A stretch of DNA of 64,000 nt. Source: Streptomyces roseifaciens. GTDB taxonomy: Bacteria > Actinomycetota > Actinomycetes > Streptomycetales > Streptomycetaceae. How positions within the stretch are numbered: the stretch's first letter is position 1; the number at the start of each line of letters is the position of its first letter. The stretch spans positions 1-64,000 of the forward strand of contig NZ_LNBE01000005.1 in assembly GCF_001445655.1 (NCBI RefSeq), in the 5' to 3' direction. Under the pieces are notes generated by a model. It ran no database searches. It was not told the DNA's origin and saw only the letters and a program-made list of their open reading frames with translations. A program made the translations under genes and the position numbers. This document shows, one piece after another, positions 24,908-32,469 of this stretch.

Positions 24908-25828
24908 TCACACGGTGCGGGCGTACGCGCGCAGGGTCAGCAGGGCGGCGAGGGTGACCATCGGCCGGCCCTCCAGGCGGGTGCCGGGGGCCCACTCCCG
25001 CCAGCGGATCGGCCAGCCGCCGTCCTCCTGCTGCGAGGCGGCGAGGAAGTCCAGCGAGCGGTCCAGCTCGGCATCGGTGAACCAGGGGCGGGCCAGCGAG
25101 TCCGGGGCGGGCGCGAAGTCGTGCGGGTAGTGGTGCTCGCCCGGTGCGTACCCCTCCGGGACGGGGTAGTCGGCCACGCGCGCGGGGTCCAGGACCGCCA
25201 GCCGCTGCTCCCGCACGACCCGGCCGAGGCGCTCGGCCGCGGTACGGGCACGTGCCCGGTCGGGTGCCCCGTCCAGGAAGGCGACGGCCGCCTCTACCTC
25301 GTACGGGTGAGTTCTCGCCCCGTTCCCGAGGGCCTCGACCGCGGCCCAGCAGAAGTCGGTCGCCCGGAACAGCCACGCGTGCCAGACCTCGTTGCGGTGC
25401 AGCAGTCCCACCACGGGGCCGGTGGCCAGCAGGTCGCTCGGCGGATCCTCCACCACCGGGGTCCACGGGGCCGCCGGATAGCCGCGCAGCGAGGGGTGGA
25501 GCGCGGGCAGCGCGCCGTCGGAGGTGGAGACGGACGTCAGGTAGCGGCAGACGCGCTCCATGCGGCGGTCGCCGCAGCGGCCGATCTCGTCGAGGACGCG
25601 CAGCGCGTGGACGGTGTGCAGCGGCTGGCTCACCGGGCCGCGCAGATCCGGCTCCAGGGCGAAGCCGTACCCGCCGTCCTCGCCCAGGTAGGCCGTCAGG
25701 GCGGCTTCCACGGCGCCGGGGTCGCCGTCCAGGAAGTGAAAGGCGAATCTCCGCTGCTCCAGGACGCGGGCGGTCAGCCAGATGAACTGTTCGGCACGGA
25801 CTGCGGGGGATGTTCCGGATCGGGCCAT
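24908..25828 (-). CDS. Squalene-cyclase/prenyltransferase-repeat-like protein of unknown function
   Basis: The 306-residue soluble protein looks like an alpha/alpha toroid. Repeated helical segments carry GG motifs with an aromatic and a downstream Trp (YLGEDGGYGFALEPDLRGP near residues 47-65; QQEDGGWPIRWREW near 270-283), resembling the QW-type repeats of terpenoid cyclases and prenyltransferases. The DxDD motif of squalene-hopene cyclases and the zinc ligands of prenyltransferase beta subunits are not evident, so no reaction is assigned. ATG 25828 is used. It is transcribed toward lhr but separated by about 105 bases, and is divergent from the DUF3046 gene. Possible roles are a polymer- or polyprenyl-binding scaffold; this is inference. 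Confidence 0.72.
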   Translation of the reverse strand: MARSGTSPAVRAEQFIWLTARVLEQRRFAFHFLDGDPGAVEAALTAYLGEDGGYGFALEPDLRGPVSQPLHTVHALRVLDEIGRCGDRRMERVCRYLTSVSTSDGALPALHPSLRGYPAAPWTPVVEDPPSDLLATGPVVGLLHRNEVWHAWLFRATDFCWAAVEALGNGARTHPYEVEAAVAFLDGAPDRARARTAAERLGRVVREQRLAVLDPARVADYPVPEGYAPGEHHYPHDFAPAPDSLARPWFTDAELDRSLDFLAASQQEDGGWPIRWREWAPGTRLEGRPMVTLAALLTLRAYARTV

Positions 25829-25908
25829 GCACCGACCGTAGGGCGGGAAACGGCCCCCGGTCAGCGGCTCGTGCCGGGCAGCACCCTCAGGGGCGGGATA
25901 CTGGGCGC

Positions 25909-26103
25909 ATGCGGTTGACGGTTTTCTGGCAGCGGATGGCGAATCATTTCGGCGCGGCGTACGCCGACTCCTTCGCACGTGACCACGTGATGTCCGAGCT
26001 GGGCGGGAGGACGGTGCACGAGGCCCTCGACGCCGGCTGGAACGCCAAGGACGTGTGGCGCGCGGTGTGCAGGGCCATGGAGGTCCCCGAAGACAGACGG
26101 TGA
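25909..26103 (+). CDS. DUF3046 family small protein
   Basis: This 64-residue protein matches the actinobacterial DUF3046 family, compact helical proteins that lie upstream of recA. Recognisable features are MRLTVFWQRM at the start, then SFARDHVMSELGGRTVHEAL and the C-terminal GWNAKDVWRAVCRAMEVP. ATG 25909 is chosen; the frame is open back to 25810 but overlaps the start of the divergent gene there and lacks a ribosome site. Function is unknown. The position ahead of recA-recX is conserved, which hints at a nucleic-acid or stress role, but nothing in the sequence shows one. Confidence 0.85.
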   Translation: MRLTVFWQRMANHFGAAYADSFARDHVMSELGGRTVHEALDAGWNAKDVWRAVCRAMEVPEDRR

Positions 26104-26158
26104 CATACCGGGCGGCTGTCGCGGGGTTCCGTTTCATCCGATAGGCCACACTTGCGGC

Positions 26159-27286
26159 GTGGCAGACGACCCCGCTCCGGAACCCGCCCCACCGCCTCCG
26201 TCCGATCCGTCCGGCACCGGCACCGCCATGCCGCGCTGGCTGCCCCGCGCGATGGTGACCGCGCTCGCCCTGCTCGCCTGCTTCATGCTGGCGGTCTGGG
26301 CCTTCCAGCAGCTCATCGGCCTGCTGCTCAACATCCTGATCGCCTTCTTCCTCGCCCTGGCCGTCGAGCCGGCCGTGTCGCGGCTGTCCGCCCGCGGCAT
26401 GCGCCGCGGGCTCGCGACGGGCCTGGTCTTCCTCGCCGTCACCGTCGTCGTCGCGGGCTTCTTCGCACTGCTCGGCTCGATGCTCGCCGACCAGATCGTG
26501 ACCATGGTGGAGAACTTCCCCTCCTACCTGGACTCGGTGATCAAGTGGGTCAACCGGGTGTTCCGCACGAGCCTGTCCCGCGTCGCGGTCCAGGAGAGCC
26601 TGCTGCACTCGGAATGGCTCCAGCGGTACGTGAAGAGCAGCGCCAGCGGCGTCCTGGACATCTCGGCCACCGTCCTGGGCGGGCTGTTCCAGCTGCTGAC
26701 CGTGCTGCTGTTCTCGTTCTACTTCGCGGCCGACGGGCCCCGGCTGCGCCGTGCCCTGTGCTCCGTGCTGCCGCCCCGCCGGCAGGCCGAGGTGCTGCGC
26801 GCCTGGGAGCTCGCCGTCGCCAAGACCGGCGGCTACATCTACTCGCGCGGCCTGATGGCGCTGATCTCCGGCATCGCCCACTACGTGCTGCTGGTGATCC
26901 TCGGCGTGCCCTACGCCCCGGCCCTCGCGATCTGGGTGGGCTTCGTCTCCCAGTTCATCCCGACCATCGGCACCTACCTGGCGGGCGCCCTGCCCGTGCT
27001 GCTCGCCTTCACGGTGAACCCCTGGTACGCGGTCTGGGTGCTCGGCTTCGTCGTGGTCTACCAGCAGTTCGAGAACTACGTGCTGCAGCCGCGCATCACC
27101 TCGCGGACCGTCGACATCCACCCCGCCGTCGCCTTCGGGTCGGTGGTGGCGGGTGCCGCGCTGCTCGGGGCCGTGGGGGCGCTGGTGGCCATCCCGGCGA
27201 CGGCGACGCTGCAGGCCTTCCTCGGCGCGTACGTGAGGCGGTACGAGGTCACGGGGACGGTGCCGGCTCCGGAGCGGCGCGCTTGA
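26159..27286 (+). CDS. AI-2E family (PerM/UPF0118) membrane transporter
   Basis: The 375-residue polytopic protein has about seven or eight membrane helices. An N-terminal pair (about residues 28-75) is followed by a soluble loop with LDSVIKWVNRVF. The family-typical SFYFAADGPRLRRAL and C-terminal segments GFVSQFIPTIGTYLAGALPV and VVVYQQFENYVLQPRI come next. Family members export small molecules or ions, and despite the name few are shown to carry autoinducer-2, so the substrate is unknown. GTG 26159 starts the frame after the Pro-rich head MADDPAPEPAPPPPS. A weak -10-like GATAGG lies around 26140. The stop codon overlaps the -35 element of the recA promoter, so the two genes are tightly packed. 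Confidence 0.87.
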   Translation: MADDPAPEPAPPPPSDPSGTGTAMPRWLPRAMVTALALLACFMLAVWAFQQLIGLLLNILIAFFLALAVEPAVSRLSARGMRRGLATGLVFLAVTVVVAGFFALLGSMLADQIVTMVENFPSYLDSVIKWVNRVFRTSLSRVAVQESLLHSEWLQRYVKSSASGVLDISATVLGGLFQLLTVLLFSFYFAADGPRLRRALCSVLPPRRQAEVLRAWELAVAKTGGYIYSRGLMALISGIAHYVLLVILGVPYAPALAIWVGFVSQFIPTIGTYLAGALPVLLAFTVNPWYAVWVLGFVVVYQQFENYVLQPRITSRTVDIHPAVAFGSVVAGAALLGAVGALVAIPATATLQAFLGAYVRRYEVTGTVPAPERRA

Positions 27287-27312
27287 CAGCAAAATCGAAC
27301 ATCCATTCTTAT
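27283..27312 (+). promoter_or_regulatory. recA promoter with LexA (SOS) operator
   Basis: TTGACA at 27283-27288 is a consensus -35 box, and TCTTAT at 27307-27312 is a candidate -10 at 18-bp spacing. Between and over it lies GAACATCCATTC (27297-27308), a one-mismatch form of the Gram-positive GAAC-N4-GTTC LexA box and, as I recall, the Cheo-type box described in Streptomyces recA promoters. LexA bound here would block polymerase. Confidence 0.8.
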
Positions 27313-27374
27313 GGGTTCCCCGGCGCTGTGGAGCCGTGTGCGGGACCGTGTCCCGGGCTCCCTCGCGGGCCGGG

Positions 27375-27383
27375 TTATCCACA
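27375..27383 (+). promoter_or_regulatory. Perfect TTATCCACA DnaA-type box in the recA leader
   Basis: The nonamer TTATCCACA matches the classic DnaA box exactly and lies about 90 bases before the recA start, downstream of the SOS promoter. Only one box is visible here, so an origin is not suggested; DnaA regulation of recA is a hypothesis. Confidence 0.4.
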
Positions 27384-27472
27384 GGCGGGAGCGGCGCCCG
27401 GGCGCATTGTCAGTGGCAGGCGTTAGCGTCGTGGACGTGAAGCGATCGACTCAAGCAAACCGGGTGGAACCC

Positions 27473-28597
27473 ATGGCAGGCACCGACCGCGAGAAGGCGC
27501 TGGACGCCGCGCTCGCACAGATTGAACGGCAATTCGGCAAGGGCGCCGTGATGCGCCTCGGAGAGCGGCCGAACGAGCCCATCGAGGTCATCTCCACCGG
27601 GTCGACCGCTCTCGACGTCGCCCTCGGCGTCGGCGGGCTCCCGCGCGGCCGTGTGGTGGAGATCTACGGACCGGAGTCCTCCGGTAAGACGACCCTGACC
27701 CTGCACGCCGTGGCCAATGCGCAGCGGGCCGGCGGCACGGTGGCCTTCGTGGACGCCGAGCACGCGCTGGACCCCGAGTACGCCAAGAAGCTCGGCGTCG
27801 ACATCGACAACCTCATCCTGTCCCAGCCGGACAACGGCGAGCAGGCCCTCGAGATCGTCGACATGCTGGTCCGCTCCGGCGCGCTCGACCTGATCGTCAT
27901 CGACTCCGTCGCGGCCCTGGTGCCGCGCGCGGAGATCGAGGGCGAGATGGGCGACTCGCACGTGGGTCTCCAGGCCCGTCTGATGAGCCAGGCGCTCCGG
28001 AAGATCACCAGCGCGCTCAACCAGTCCAAGACCACCGCGATCTTCATCAACCAGCTCCGCGAGAAGATCGGCGTGATGTTCGGCTCCCCCGAGACCACGA
28101 CCGGTGGCCGGGCGCTGAAGTTCTACGCCTCGGTGCGCATCGACATCCGCCGCATCGAGACCCTGAAGGACGGCACGGAGGCCGTCGGCAACCGCACCCG
28201 CTGCAAGGTCGTCAAGAACAAGGTCGCGCCGCCCTTCAAGCAGGCCGAGTTCGACATCCTCTACGGCCAGGGCATCAGCCGCGAGGGCGGCCTGATCGAC
28301 ATGGGTGTGGAGCACGGCTTCATCCGCAAGGCCGGCGCCTGGTACACGTACGAGGGCGACCAGCTCGGCCAGGGCAAGGAGAACGCCCGCAACTTCCTCA
28401 AGGACAACCCCGACCTCGCCGACGAGATCGAGAAGAAGATCAAGGAGAAGCTGGGCGTGGGCGTCAAGCCCGGGGACAAGGAGGGCGAGCCCGGCGCGGA
28501 GGCCGCGGGCACCGAGGCCGCCGAGCCGGCCAAGTCCGTGCCCGCCCCGGCGAAGTCCACGGCGAAGGCGGCCAAGGCCACGGCTGCCAAGAGCTGA
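27473..28597 (+). CDS. recA: Recombinase RecA
   Basis: RecA (374 residues) forms filaments on single-stranded DNA, catalyses strand exchange and triggers LexA self-cleavage. Walker [10 protein letters not shown] is at residues 66-74. The core shows [24 protein letters not shown] loop L1/L2 sequences ([11 protein letters not shown] then GSPETTTGG) and the [19 protein letters not shown] segment. The C-terminal domain ends in an alanine/lysine/proline-rich tail of about 40 residues typical of Streptomyces RecA. ATG 27473 gives the family N-terminus [14 protein letters not shown]; the frame stays open upstream to 27311 but that stretch is the promoter leader. recX follows after three bases, and the SOS operator lies upstream. 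Confidence 0.98.
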   Translation: MAGTDREKALDAALAQIERQFGKGAVMRLGERPNEPIEVISTGSTALDVALGVGGLPRGRVVEIYGPESSGKTTLTLHAVANAQRAGGTVAFVDAEHALDPEYAKKLGVDIDNLILSQPDNGEQALEIVDMLVRSGALDLIVIDSVAALVPRAEIEGEMGDSHVGLQARLMSQALRKITSALNQSKTTAIFINQLREKIGVMFGSPETTTGGRALKFYASVRIDIRRIETLKDGTEAVGNRTRCKVVKNKVAPPFKQAEFDILYGQGISREGGLIDMGVEHGFIRKAGAWYTYEGDQLGQGKENARNFLKDNPDLADEIEKKIKEKLGVGVKPGDKEGEPGAEAAGTEAAEPAKSVPAPAKSTAKAAKATAAKS

Positions 28598-28600
28598 TCC

Positions 28601-29230
28601 ATGACACGGCGATGGGAGTACCCCCGGCCGGGCGCCGGGGAAGACCCTCCGGGACCGGACATGGACGACCGTACGGGCGGTGGCGCCCCCTCCCCGTCGA
28701 GGGCCGGGGACGACGGGGCACCGCCGCGGCCCGAGGAGCAGGCGCGGGCGATCTGCCTGCGCCTGCTCACCGGGACCCCGCGCACCCGCAAGCAGCTCGC
28801 GGACGCCCTGGCCAAGCGGGGAATCCCGGACGAGGTAGCCGAGGAGGTCCTCTCCCGCTTCGAGGGCGTGGGCCTGATCGACGACTCCGCGTTCGCCGGG
28901 GCCTGGGTCGAGTCCCGGCACCACGGCCGGGGCCTGGCCCGCCGGGCCCTGGCGCGCGAGCTGCGCACCAAGGGCGTGGACTCGGCCGTGATCGACGAGG
29001 CCGTGGGGCAGCTCGACGCCGAGCAGGAGGAGCGGACCGCTCGCGAGCTGGTCGAGCGCAAGCTCCGCGCCACCCGTGGGCTGGACCGCGAGAAGCGACT
29101 GCGCCGCCTCGCCGGGATGCTCGCCCGCAAGGGCTATTCCGAGGGCCTCGCCCTGCGCGTGGTGCGCCGCGCGCTGGAGGAGGAGGGCGAGGACCCGGAG
29201 CTGCTGGACCACTGCCTGCCGGACGTATAG
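28601..29230 (+). CDS. recX: Regulatory protein RecX
   Basis: RecX binds RecA filaments and limits RecA activity. The product is all-helical, with repeated three-helix modules (CLRLLTGTPRTRKQLADALAK, then AWVESRHHGRGLARRALARELR, then LVERKLRATRGLDREKRLRRL). The first forty residues are Pro/Gly/Asp-rich and poorly conserved. With ATG 28601 it is 209 residues; ATG 28661 would give 189, close to my memory of other Streptomyces RecX proteins, so the N-terminus is unsure. It starts three bases after the recA stop with little ribosome site of its own, which implies translational coupling. Confidence 0.9.
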   Translation: MTRRWEYPRPGAGEDPPGPDMDDRTGGGAPSPSRAGDDGAPPRPEEQARAICLRLLTGTPRTRKQLADALAKRGIPDEVAEEVLSRFEGVGLIDDSAFAGAWVESRHHGRGLARRALARELRTKGVDSAVIDEAVGQLDAEQEERTARELVERKLRATRGLDREKRLRRLAGMLARKGYSEGLALRVVRRALEEEGEDPELLDHCLPDV

Positions 29231-29272
29231 GCCCCGCGGCGGCGCCGCCCGCCGGGCGCCGTCACGCCGCCG

Positions 29273-29342
29273 CGGCGACCGTCACCTTGCGGCCACCGGT
29301 CACCTCCCGGCCACCGGTCACGTCCCGGTGACCGTCCCGTCC
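29273..29342 (+). repeat. 17/18-bp tandem repeats at convergent gene ends
   Basis: Two near-identical 18-bp units (29290-29307 and 29308-29325; CGGCCACCGGTCAC followed by CTCC or GTCC) are flanked by degenerate copies at 29273-29289 and 29326-29342. The array lies between recX and the rhodanese gene and encodes the last residues of the latter. Confidence 0.8.
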
Positions 29343-29716
29343 CCGGTGTCCACCGGCAGGCCCGCCGCGCGCCAGGCCTGGAAACCGCCCGCCAGGTCCG
29401 TGGCGCGGTGCAGGCCCAGCAGGCGCAGGGAGGCTGCGGCCAGGCTGGAGGCGTAGCCCTCGTTGCAGATCACGACCACCCTCAGATCGTGCCCGGTCGC
29501 CTCGGCGGCGCGGTGCTCGCACTGCGGGTCGAGCCGCCATTCCAGCTCGTTGCGCTCCACCACCAGAGCGCCGGGGACGAGCCCGTCGCGCTCCCGCAGC
29601 GCCGCGTACCGGATGTCCACCAGCAGCCCGCCCCCGGCCTGGGCGGCCGCGGTCTCGGCGGGGCCGAGCCGGTCCAGGCCCTCCCGGGCGGCCGCCAGGA
29701 GCTCCTCGACCCTCAC
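29318..29716 (-). CDS. Rhodanese-like sulfurtransferase domain protein
   Basis: A 132-residue single rhodanese domain, likely a thiosulfate or persulfide sulfurtransferase. The active-site loop is ICNEGYASSLAA with Cys84, and the family strand LLVDIRYAALRERDGLVPGA is present, as is the C-terminal LAGGFQAWRAAGLP. GTG 29716 overlaps the stop of the cysteine dioxygenase gene in the pattern GTGA, with GGAGGAG just upstream, so translation is coupled. Pairing with cysteine dioxygenase suggests a role in disposing of sulfur released from cysteine sulfinate. The 3' end runs into an 18-bp tandem repeat. Confidence 0.9.
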   Translation of the reverse strand: MRVEELLAAAREGLDRLGPAETAAAQAGGGLLVDIRYAALRERDGLVPGALVVERNELEWRLDPQCEHRAAEATGHDLRVVVICNEGYASSLAAASLRLLGLHRATDLAGGFQAWRAAGLPVDTGDGTVTGT

Positions 29717-30267
29717 GCCCACTCCTCCGGCCACTCGACCTGCTCCAGCCGCAGCACCTGCCCGCTGCGGCTGTACCGCCTCATCAGCGGCAGCGGCGGA
29801 TAGTACGCGTGCACGGACACCGCGTGCTGCTCCGCCGAAGCGTTGAACACCTGGTGCACGTGATGGGCTCCGAAGGCCCGGCCCTCTCCTTCGGAGAGCC
29901 GTCGCTCGCGGTCGATGCCGTCGGCCAGCTCCAGACTCCTCCAGCCGTCGGTGGGCATCCGGGCCGCGAGCGAGTGCTCGGTCAGCACGCCGCCGGCGGT
30001 GGCGAACGCGCCGTGCGAACCGCCGTGGTCGTGCCAGCCGGTGCCGGTGCCGGGCGGCCAGCCGATCAGCCAGGCCTCGCTGTCACCCGGGCCGTTCAGC
30101 CGCATCCAGGTGCGGCCCCGGGGATCCAACGGGAGGGAGGAGACCAGTTGTGCGTCGGCGGCCGCGCGCCGGGCGAAGGCGAGCAGGTCGGCCTCGGAGG
30201 GCGCGCCGGGGGAGCCGGGGGAGACCGTGGAGGAGCCGGGCACGGGCGTGGGCAGGGGAAGGAACAC
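29713..30267 (-). CDS. Cysteine dioxygenase family protein
   Basis: This cupin-fold iron enzyme (184 residues) oxidises cysteine to cysteine sulfinate. The metal-binding HxH is His79 and His81 (GTGWHDHGGSHG), the third His lies in the HHVHQVFN stretch, and the catalytic Tyr is in YYPPL. Where the mammalian enzyme has the cross-linked Cys, this protein has Gly (DHGGSHG), as in other bacterial enzymes. GTG 30267 has AGGA about nine bases upstream; the upstream in-frame extension to 30324 lies in the leader region. It is first in a coupled operon with the rhodanese gene and is preceded by a cysteine-rich leader ORF at 30352-30438, so expression is probably set by cysteine supply. Confidence 0.9.
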   Translation of the reverse strand: MFLPLPTPVPGSSTVSPGSPGAPSEADLLAFARRAAADAQLVSSLPLDPRGRTWMRLNGPGDSEAWLIGWPPGTGTGWHDHGGSHGAFATAGGVLTEHSLAARMPTDGWRSLELADGIDRERRLSEGEGRAFGAHHVHQVFNASAEQHAVSVHAYYPPLPLMRRYSRSGQVLRLEQVEWPEEWA

Positions 30268-30295
30268 GGGAACCGTCCTGAGTGATCGCGAAGGA

Positions 30296-30338
30296 GCGCG
30301 CGGCGGCCGGCGCACAGAGCGCACACGCAGGCCGCGCG
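30296..30338 (-). promoter_or_regulatory. GC-rich self-complementary leader segment, possible attenuator
   Basis: Between the leader-peptide stop and the dioxygenase start, the minus-strand RNA can pair GCGCGGCC (30337-30330) with a GGCC/GCGC stretch (30308-30296) across a 3-base bulge. This could be a terminator or a ribosome-site-masking hairpin that responds to ribosome stalling on the cysteine codons. This is inferred by eye, not folded. Confidence 0.35.
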
Positions 30339-30351
30339 GAGGGAATGCGGA

Positions 30352-30438
30352 TCAGCAGGACGGACGACAGACGCAGCCCGCGTAGCGGACCAGGTCCAGA
30401 TGGACCCTCCGCCAGAAGTGCGCGCCGGTGTCAGTCAC
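30352..30438 (-). CDS. Cysteine-rich leader peptide of the cysteine dioxygenase operon
   Basis: A 28-codon ORF starts with GTG at 30438 (MTDTGAHFWRRVHLDLVRY) and ends YAGCVCRPSC, putting three Cys codons (TGC, TGT, TGC) in the last seven sense codons. It stops 84 bases before the cysteine dioxygenase start on the same strand. The GTG lies 7 bases after a -10-like element with no room for a ribosome site, so it is probably leaderless. Polycysteine leader ORFs acting as cysteine-responsive attenuators are known in mycobacteria. This one has the same layout in front of a cysteine-degrading enzyme. Confidence 0.75.
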   Translation of the reverse strand: MTDTGAHFWRRVHLDLVRYAGCVCRPSC

Positions 30439-30445
30439 GGTCCGT

Positions 30446-30474
30446 AGTCAACCATGGCGTTCGGTGCAGGTCAA
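30446..30474 (-). promoter_or_regulatory. Promoter for the leader peptide-dioxygenase operon
   Basis: On the minus strand TTGACC (30474-30469) is a good -35 box. A 17-base spacer leads to TTGACT (30451-30446) as a weak -10, and the GTG of the leader ORF begins 7 bases further on, where transcription would start. The -35 overlaps the stop codon of the upstream FAD monooxygenase gene. Confidence 0.55.
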
Positions 30475-32237
30475 CGGTTGGCTGTGGCTTCGCTGGGGGC
30501 TTCCGACGGCGGCTGCGCGCTCCCCGCGCCCGCGCCGTCCCCGGAGGCCGTGCCCGCGGCGCTCGGCCCCGCACCCGCCGCCGCGGCCCCGTCGGAGCCC
30601 TTCCGGCCCCTGCCCGCAGGCTCTGCGCCGCCGGCCGTACCGCCCCGTACGGCGTCCGCGCACGCGTACAGCTCCGCAGGCCGCACCCCGGCGAGCGCCG
30701 CGACCAGGTGCCCGTCCGGGCGCACCACCAGCACCGTGTGGGCCGGAGCGCCCGGGTACTCGTCGGTGACCAGCAGCTCGGCGCGCATGGGCAGGGCGCT
30801 GACGGCGGCCGCCAGCTGCGGCATGAGCCCGGCGTCCGCCCAGTGCCGCCGCTCCCACACCCCGCTGCCCGGCGCCGTAAGGATCACCAGGAGGTCGCCG
30901 CCGAGCCGGTCCCGCAGTGGCACGAGGGTGCCGTCCGGTGCCGTCACCCGGACGTTCTCCGCCTGGGCCCCCAGCGGGGTGTCCACGGTGACGGAGCCGG
31001 CGGGCGGTGCGGCCGGTGCCAGGGGCGTACGGGCGTACGAGGGGGGCGTGCCGAGCTGCCCGCGCCCGAGGTGGCCATCGGTGAGCAGCTCGTCGTGCCC
31101 GCGCAGGGCGCCCGGCACCAGCGTGCGGCGCACGCTGCTCCACCCTCCCTCGCCGCGCACCGCCGGCAGCGCCCGGTCGGCGGCGCGCAGCCGGTCCCCG
31201 ATCGCCCCGCGCCGCTCGGCCTGGTAGCTGTCGAGCAGGGCCTCCGAGGTGCCGTGGTGCCAGGCCAGGGCCAGCTTCCAGGCGAGGTTCCCGGCGTCGC
31301 GCAGCCCCTCGTCGAGGCCCTGGGTGCCGAGCGCGCCCAGCAGGTGCGCGGCGTCCCCGGCGAGGAAGGCGCGGCCGGTGCGCATCCGGCGCGTGAGGCG
31401 GTGGTGCACGAGGTGCACGCCGGTGTCCAGGAGCTCGTACGACGGGACGTCCTCGCACCAGGTGGCCAGCGAGTCGCGCACCCGGGCCAGGAGTGCGTCG
31501 GGCGTGACGAGTTCACCGCCGGGCGGCAGCGGCCAGTCGAGCCGCCACACGCCGTCCGGCAGGGGACGGGCCGTCACCTCCCCGCCCCGTGCGGGCGACC
31601 GGTGCAGCACGGCCTCGCCGGGCCACGGCAGCTCGGCCCGGAGCGCGGCGACCGCGTACCGCTCGACGGCGGTGCGCCCGGGGAAGCGCGCGCCCAGCAG
31701 CTTGCGCACGGTCGACCGGGCGCCGTCGCAGCCGACCAGGTAACTGCCCCGCCAGGCGGAGCTCTTGTCGCCGCGGAGGTGGGCGGAGATCCCGAAGGCG
31801 TCCTGCCGCAGGTTCTCCAGGCGGCCCCCGCGGACGATCCGTACCTTCTCCTCCGAGACGAGGGCGGCCTTCAGCTCCCGCGTCAGCGCGTGCTGCGGCA
31901 GGTGCAGCGGCGAGGGGCCGGCTGCCACCGAACCCTCGGCCGCATCGGCTTCCGCGGATTCCCCGGGGCGCGTGAACGCCAGCCGGCCGACGACCGCGCG
32001 GCGGCGCATGGTGCGCCAGCCCGTCCAGCGGGTGCCGTCCTCCGTGGCGCACCCCAGCCGCTCCACCATGGCCGCGGTGTCCGGGCCGAGCACGACCGTC
32101 CGGGACAGGCGCTCCTCGTCCGGCGCGGGGCCGTCGGAGGCCTCGTCGAGGAGGACGACGCGCACCTCGTGGCGGGCGAGGCAGAGGGCGAGCATGAGGC
32201 CGACCGGGCCGGCCCCGACGACGATCACCGGGTCCAC
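30471..32237 (-). CDS. FAD-dependent aromatic-ring hydroxylase-type monooxygenase
   Basis: A 588-residue flavoprotein of the p-hydroxybenzoate hydroxylase family. The FAD-binding GAGPVG lies at residues 8-13. The DG motif (LVGCDGARSTVRKLLG) and the GD motif with FAD ribose contact (FLAGDAAHLLGALGTQGLDEGLRDAGNLAWKL) follow. A C-terminal thioredoxin-like domain spans about 395-525, as in phenol hydroxylase and polyketide hydroxylases, and a Gly/Ala/Ser-rich low-complexity tail of about 55 residues ends the protein. GTG 32237 is preceded by GGGGAG. The substrate cannot be told from sequence. No polyketide genes are nearby, so a catabolic or housekeeping role is as likely as tailoring. A large opposite-strand ORF here is a shadow. 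Confidence 0.85.
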   Translation of the reverse strand: MDPVIVVGAGPVGLMLALCLARHEVRVVLLDEASDGPAPDEERLSRTVVLGPDTAAMVERLGCATEDGTRWTGWRTMRRRAVVGRLAFTRPGESAEADAAEGSVAAGPSPLHLPQHALTRELKAALVSEEKVRIVRGGRLENLRQDAFGISAHLRGDKSSAWRGSYLVGCDGARSTVRKLLGARFPGRTAVERYAVAALRAELPWPGEAVLHRSPARGGEVTARPLPDGVWRLDWPLPPGGELVTPDALLARVRDSLATWCEDVPSYELLDTGVHLVHHRLTRRMRTGRAFLAGDAAHLLGALGTQGLDEGLRDAGNLAWKLALAWHHGTSEALLDSYQAERRGAIGDRLRAADRALPAVRGEGGWSSVRRTLVPGALRGHDELLTDGHLGRGQLGTPPSYARTPLAPAAPPAGSVTVDTPLGAQAENVRVTAPDGTLVPLRDRLGGDLLVILTAPGSGVWERRHWADAGLMPQLAAAVSALPMRAELLVTDEYPGAPAHTVLVVRPDGHLVAALAGVRPAELYACADAVRGGTAGGAEPAGRGRKGSDGAAAAGAGPSAAGTASGDGAGAGSAQPPSEAPSEATANR

Positions 32238-32469
32238 GGCACGGCTCCCCGGTGCGCGCTGTGGCCGAGATCCCTGCCCGGGGCTCCACGGTACGTACGG
32301 GGCGTACGGGACGTTCGGGATCCGACGGGGGGAACGCGGTGCTCGATCACAGAACGTATGCAACCCACTGCGGGTGCGTGCGTCAAGTGATCAGGGCGCT
32401 CGCCGCGGCGCGCCGCACGCGGCGCGCCCCGCCGACCGGTCCGGCCGACGGGGCGTCACCTGCGGAGGA

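Noticed and set aside
27311..27472. 54-codon in-frame extension upstream of recA
   Set aside because: It would overlap the SOS promoter region and is not part of the conserved RecA N-terminus, which begins [14 protein letters not shown].
30282..32390. 702-codon open frame on the plus strand
   Set aside because: It is antisense to the FAD monooxygenase, which has complete FAD motifs and a ribosome site on the minus strand.
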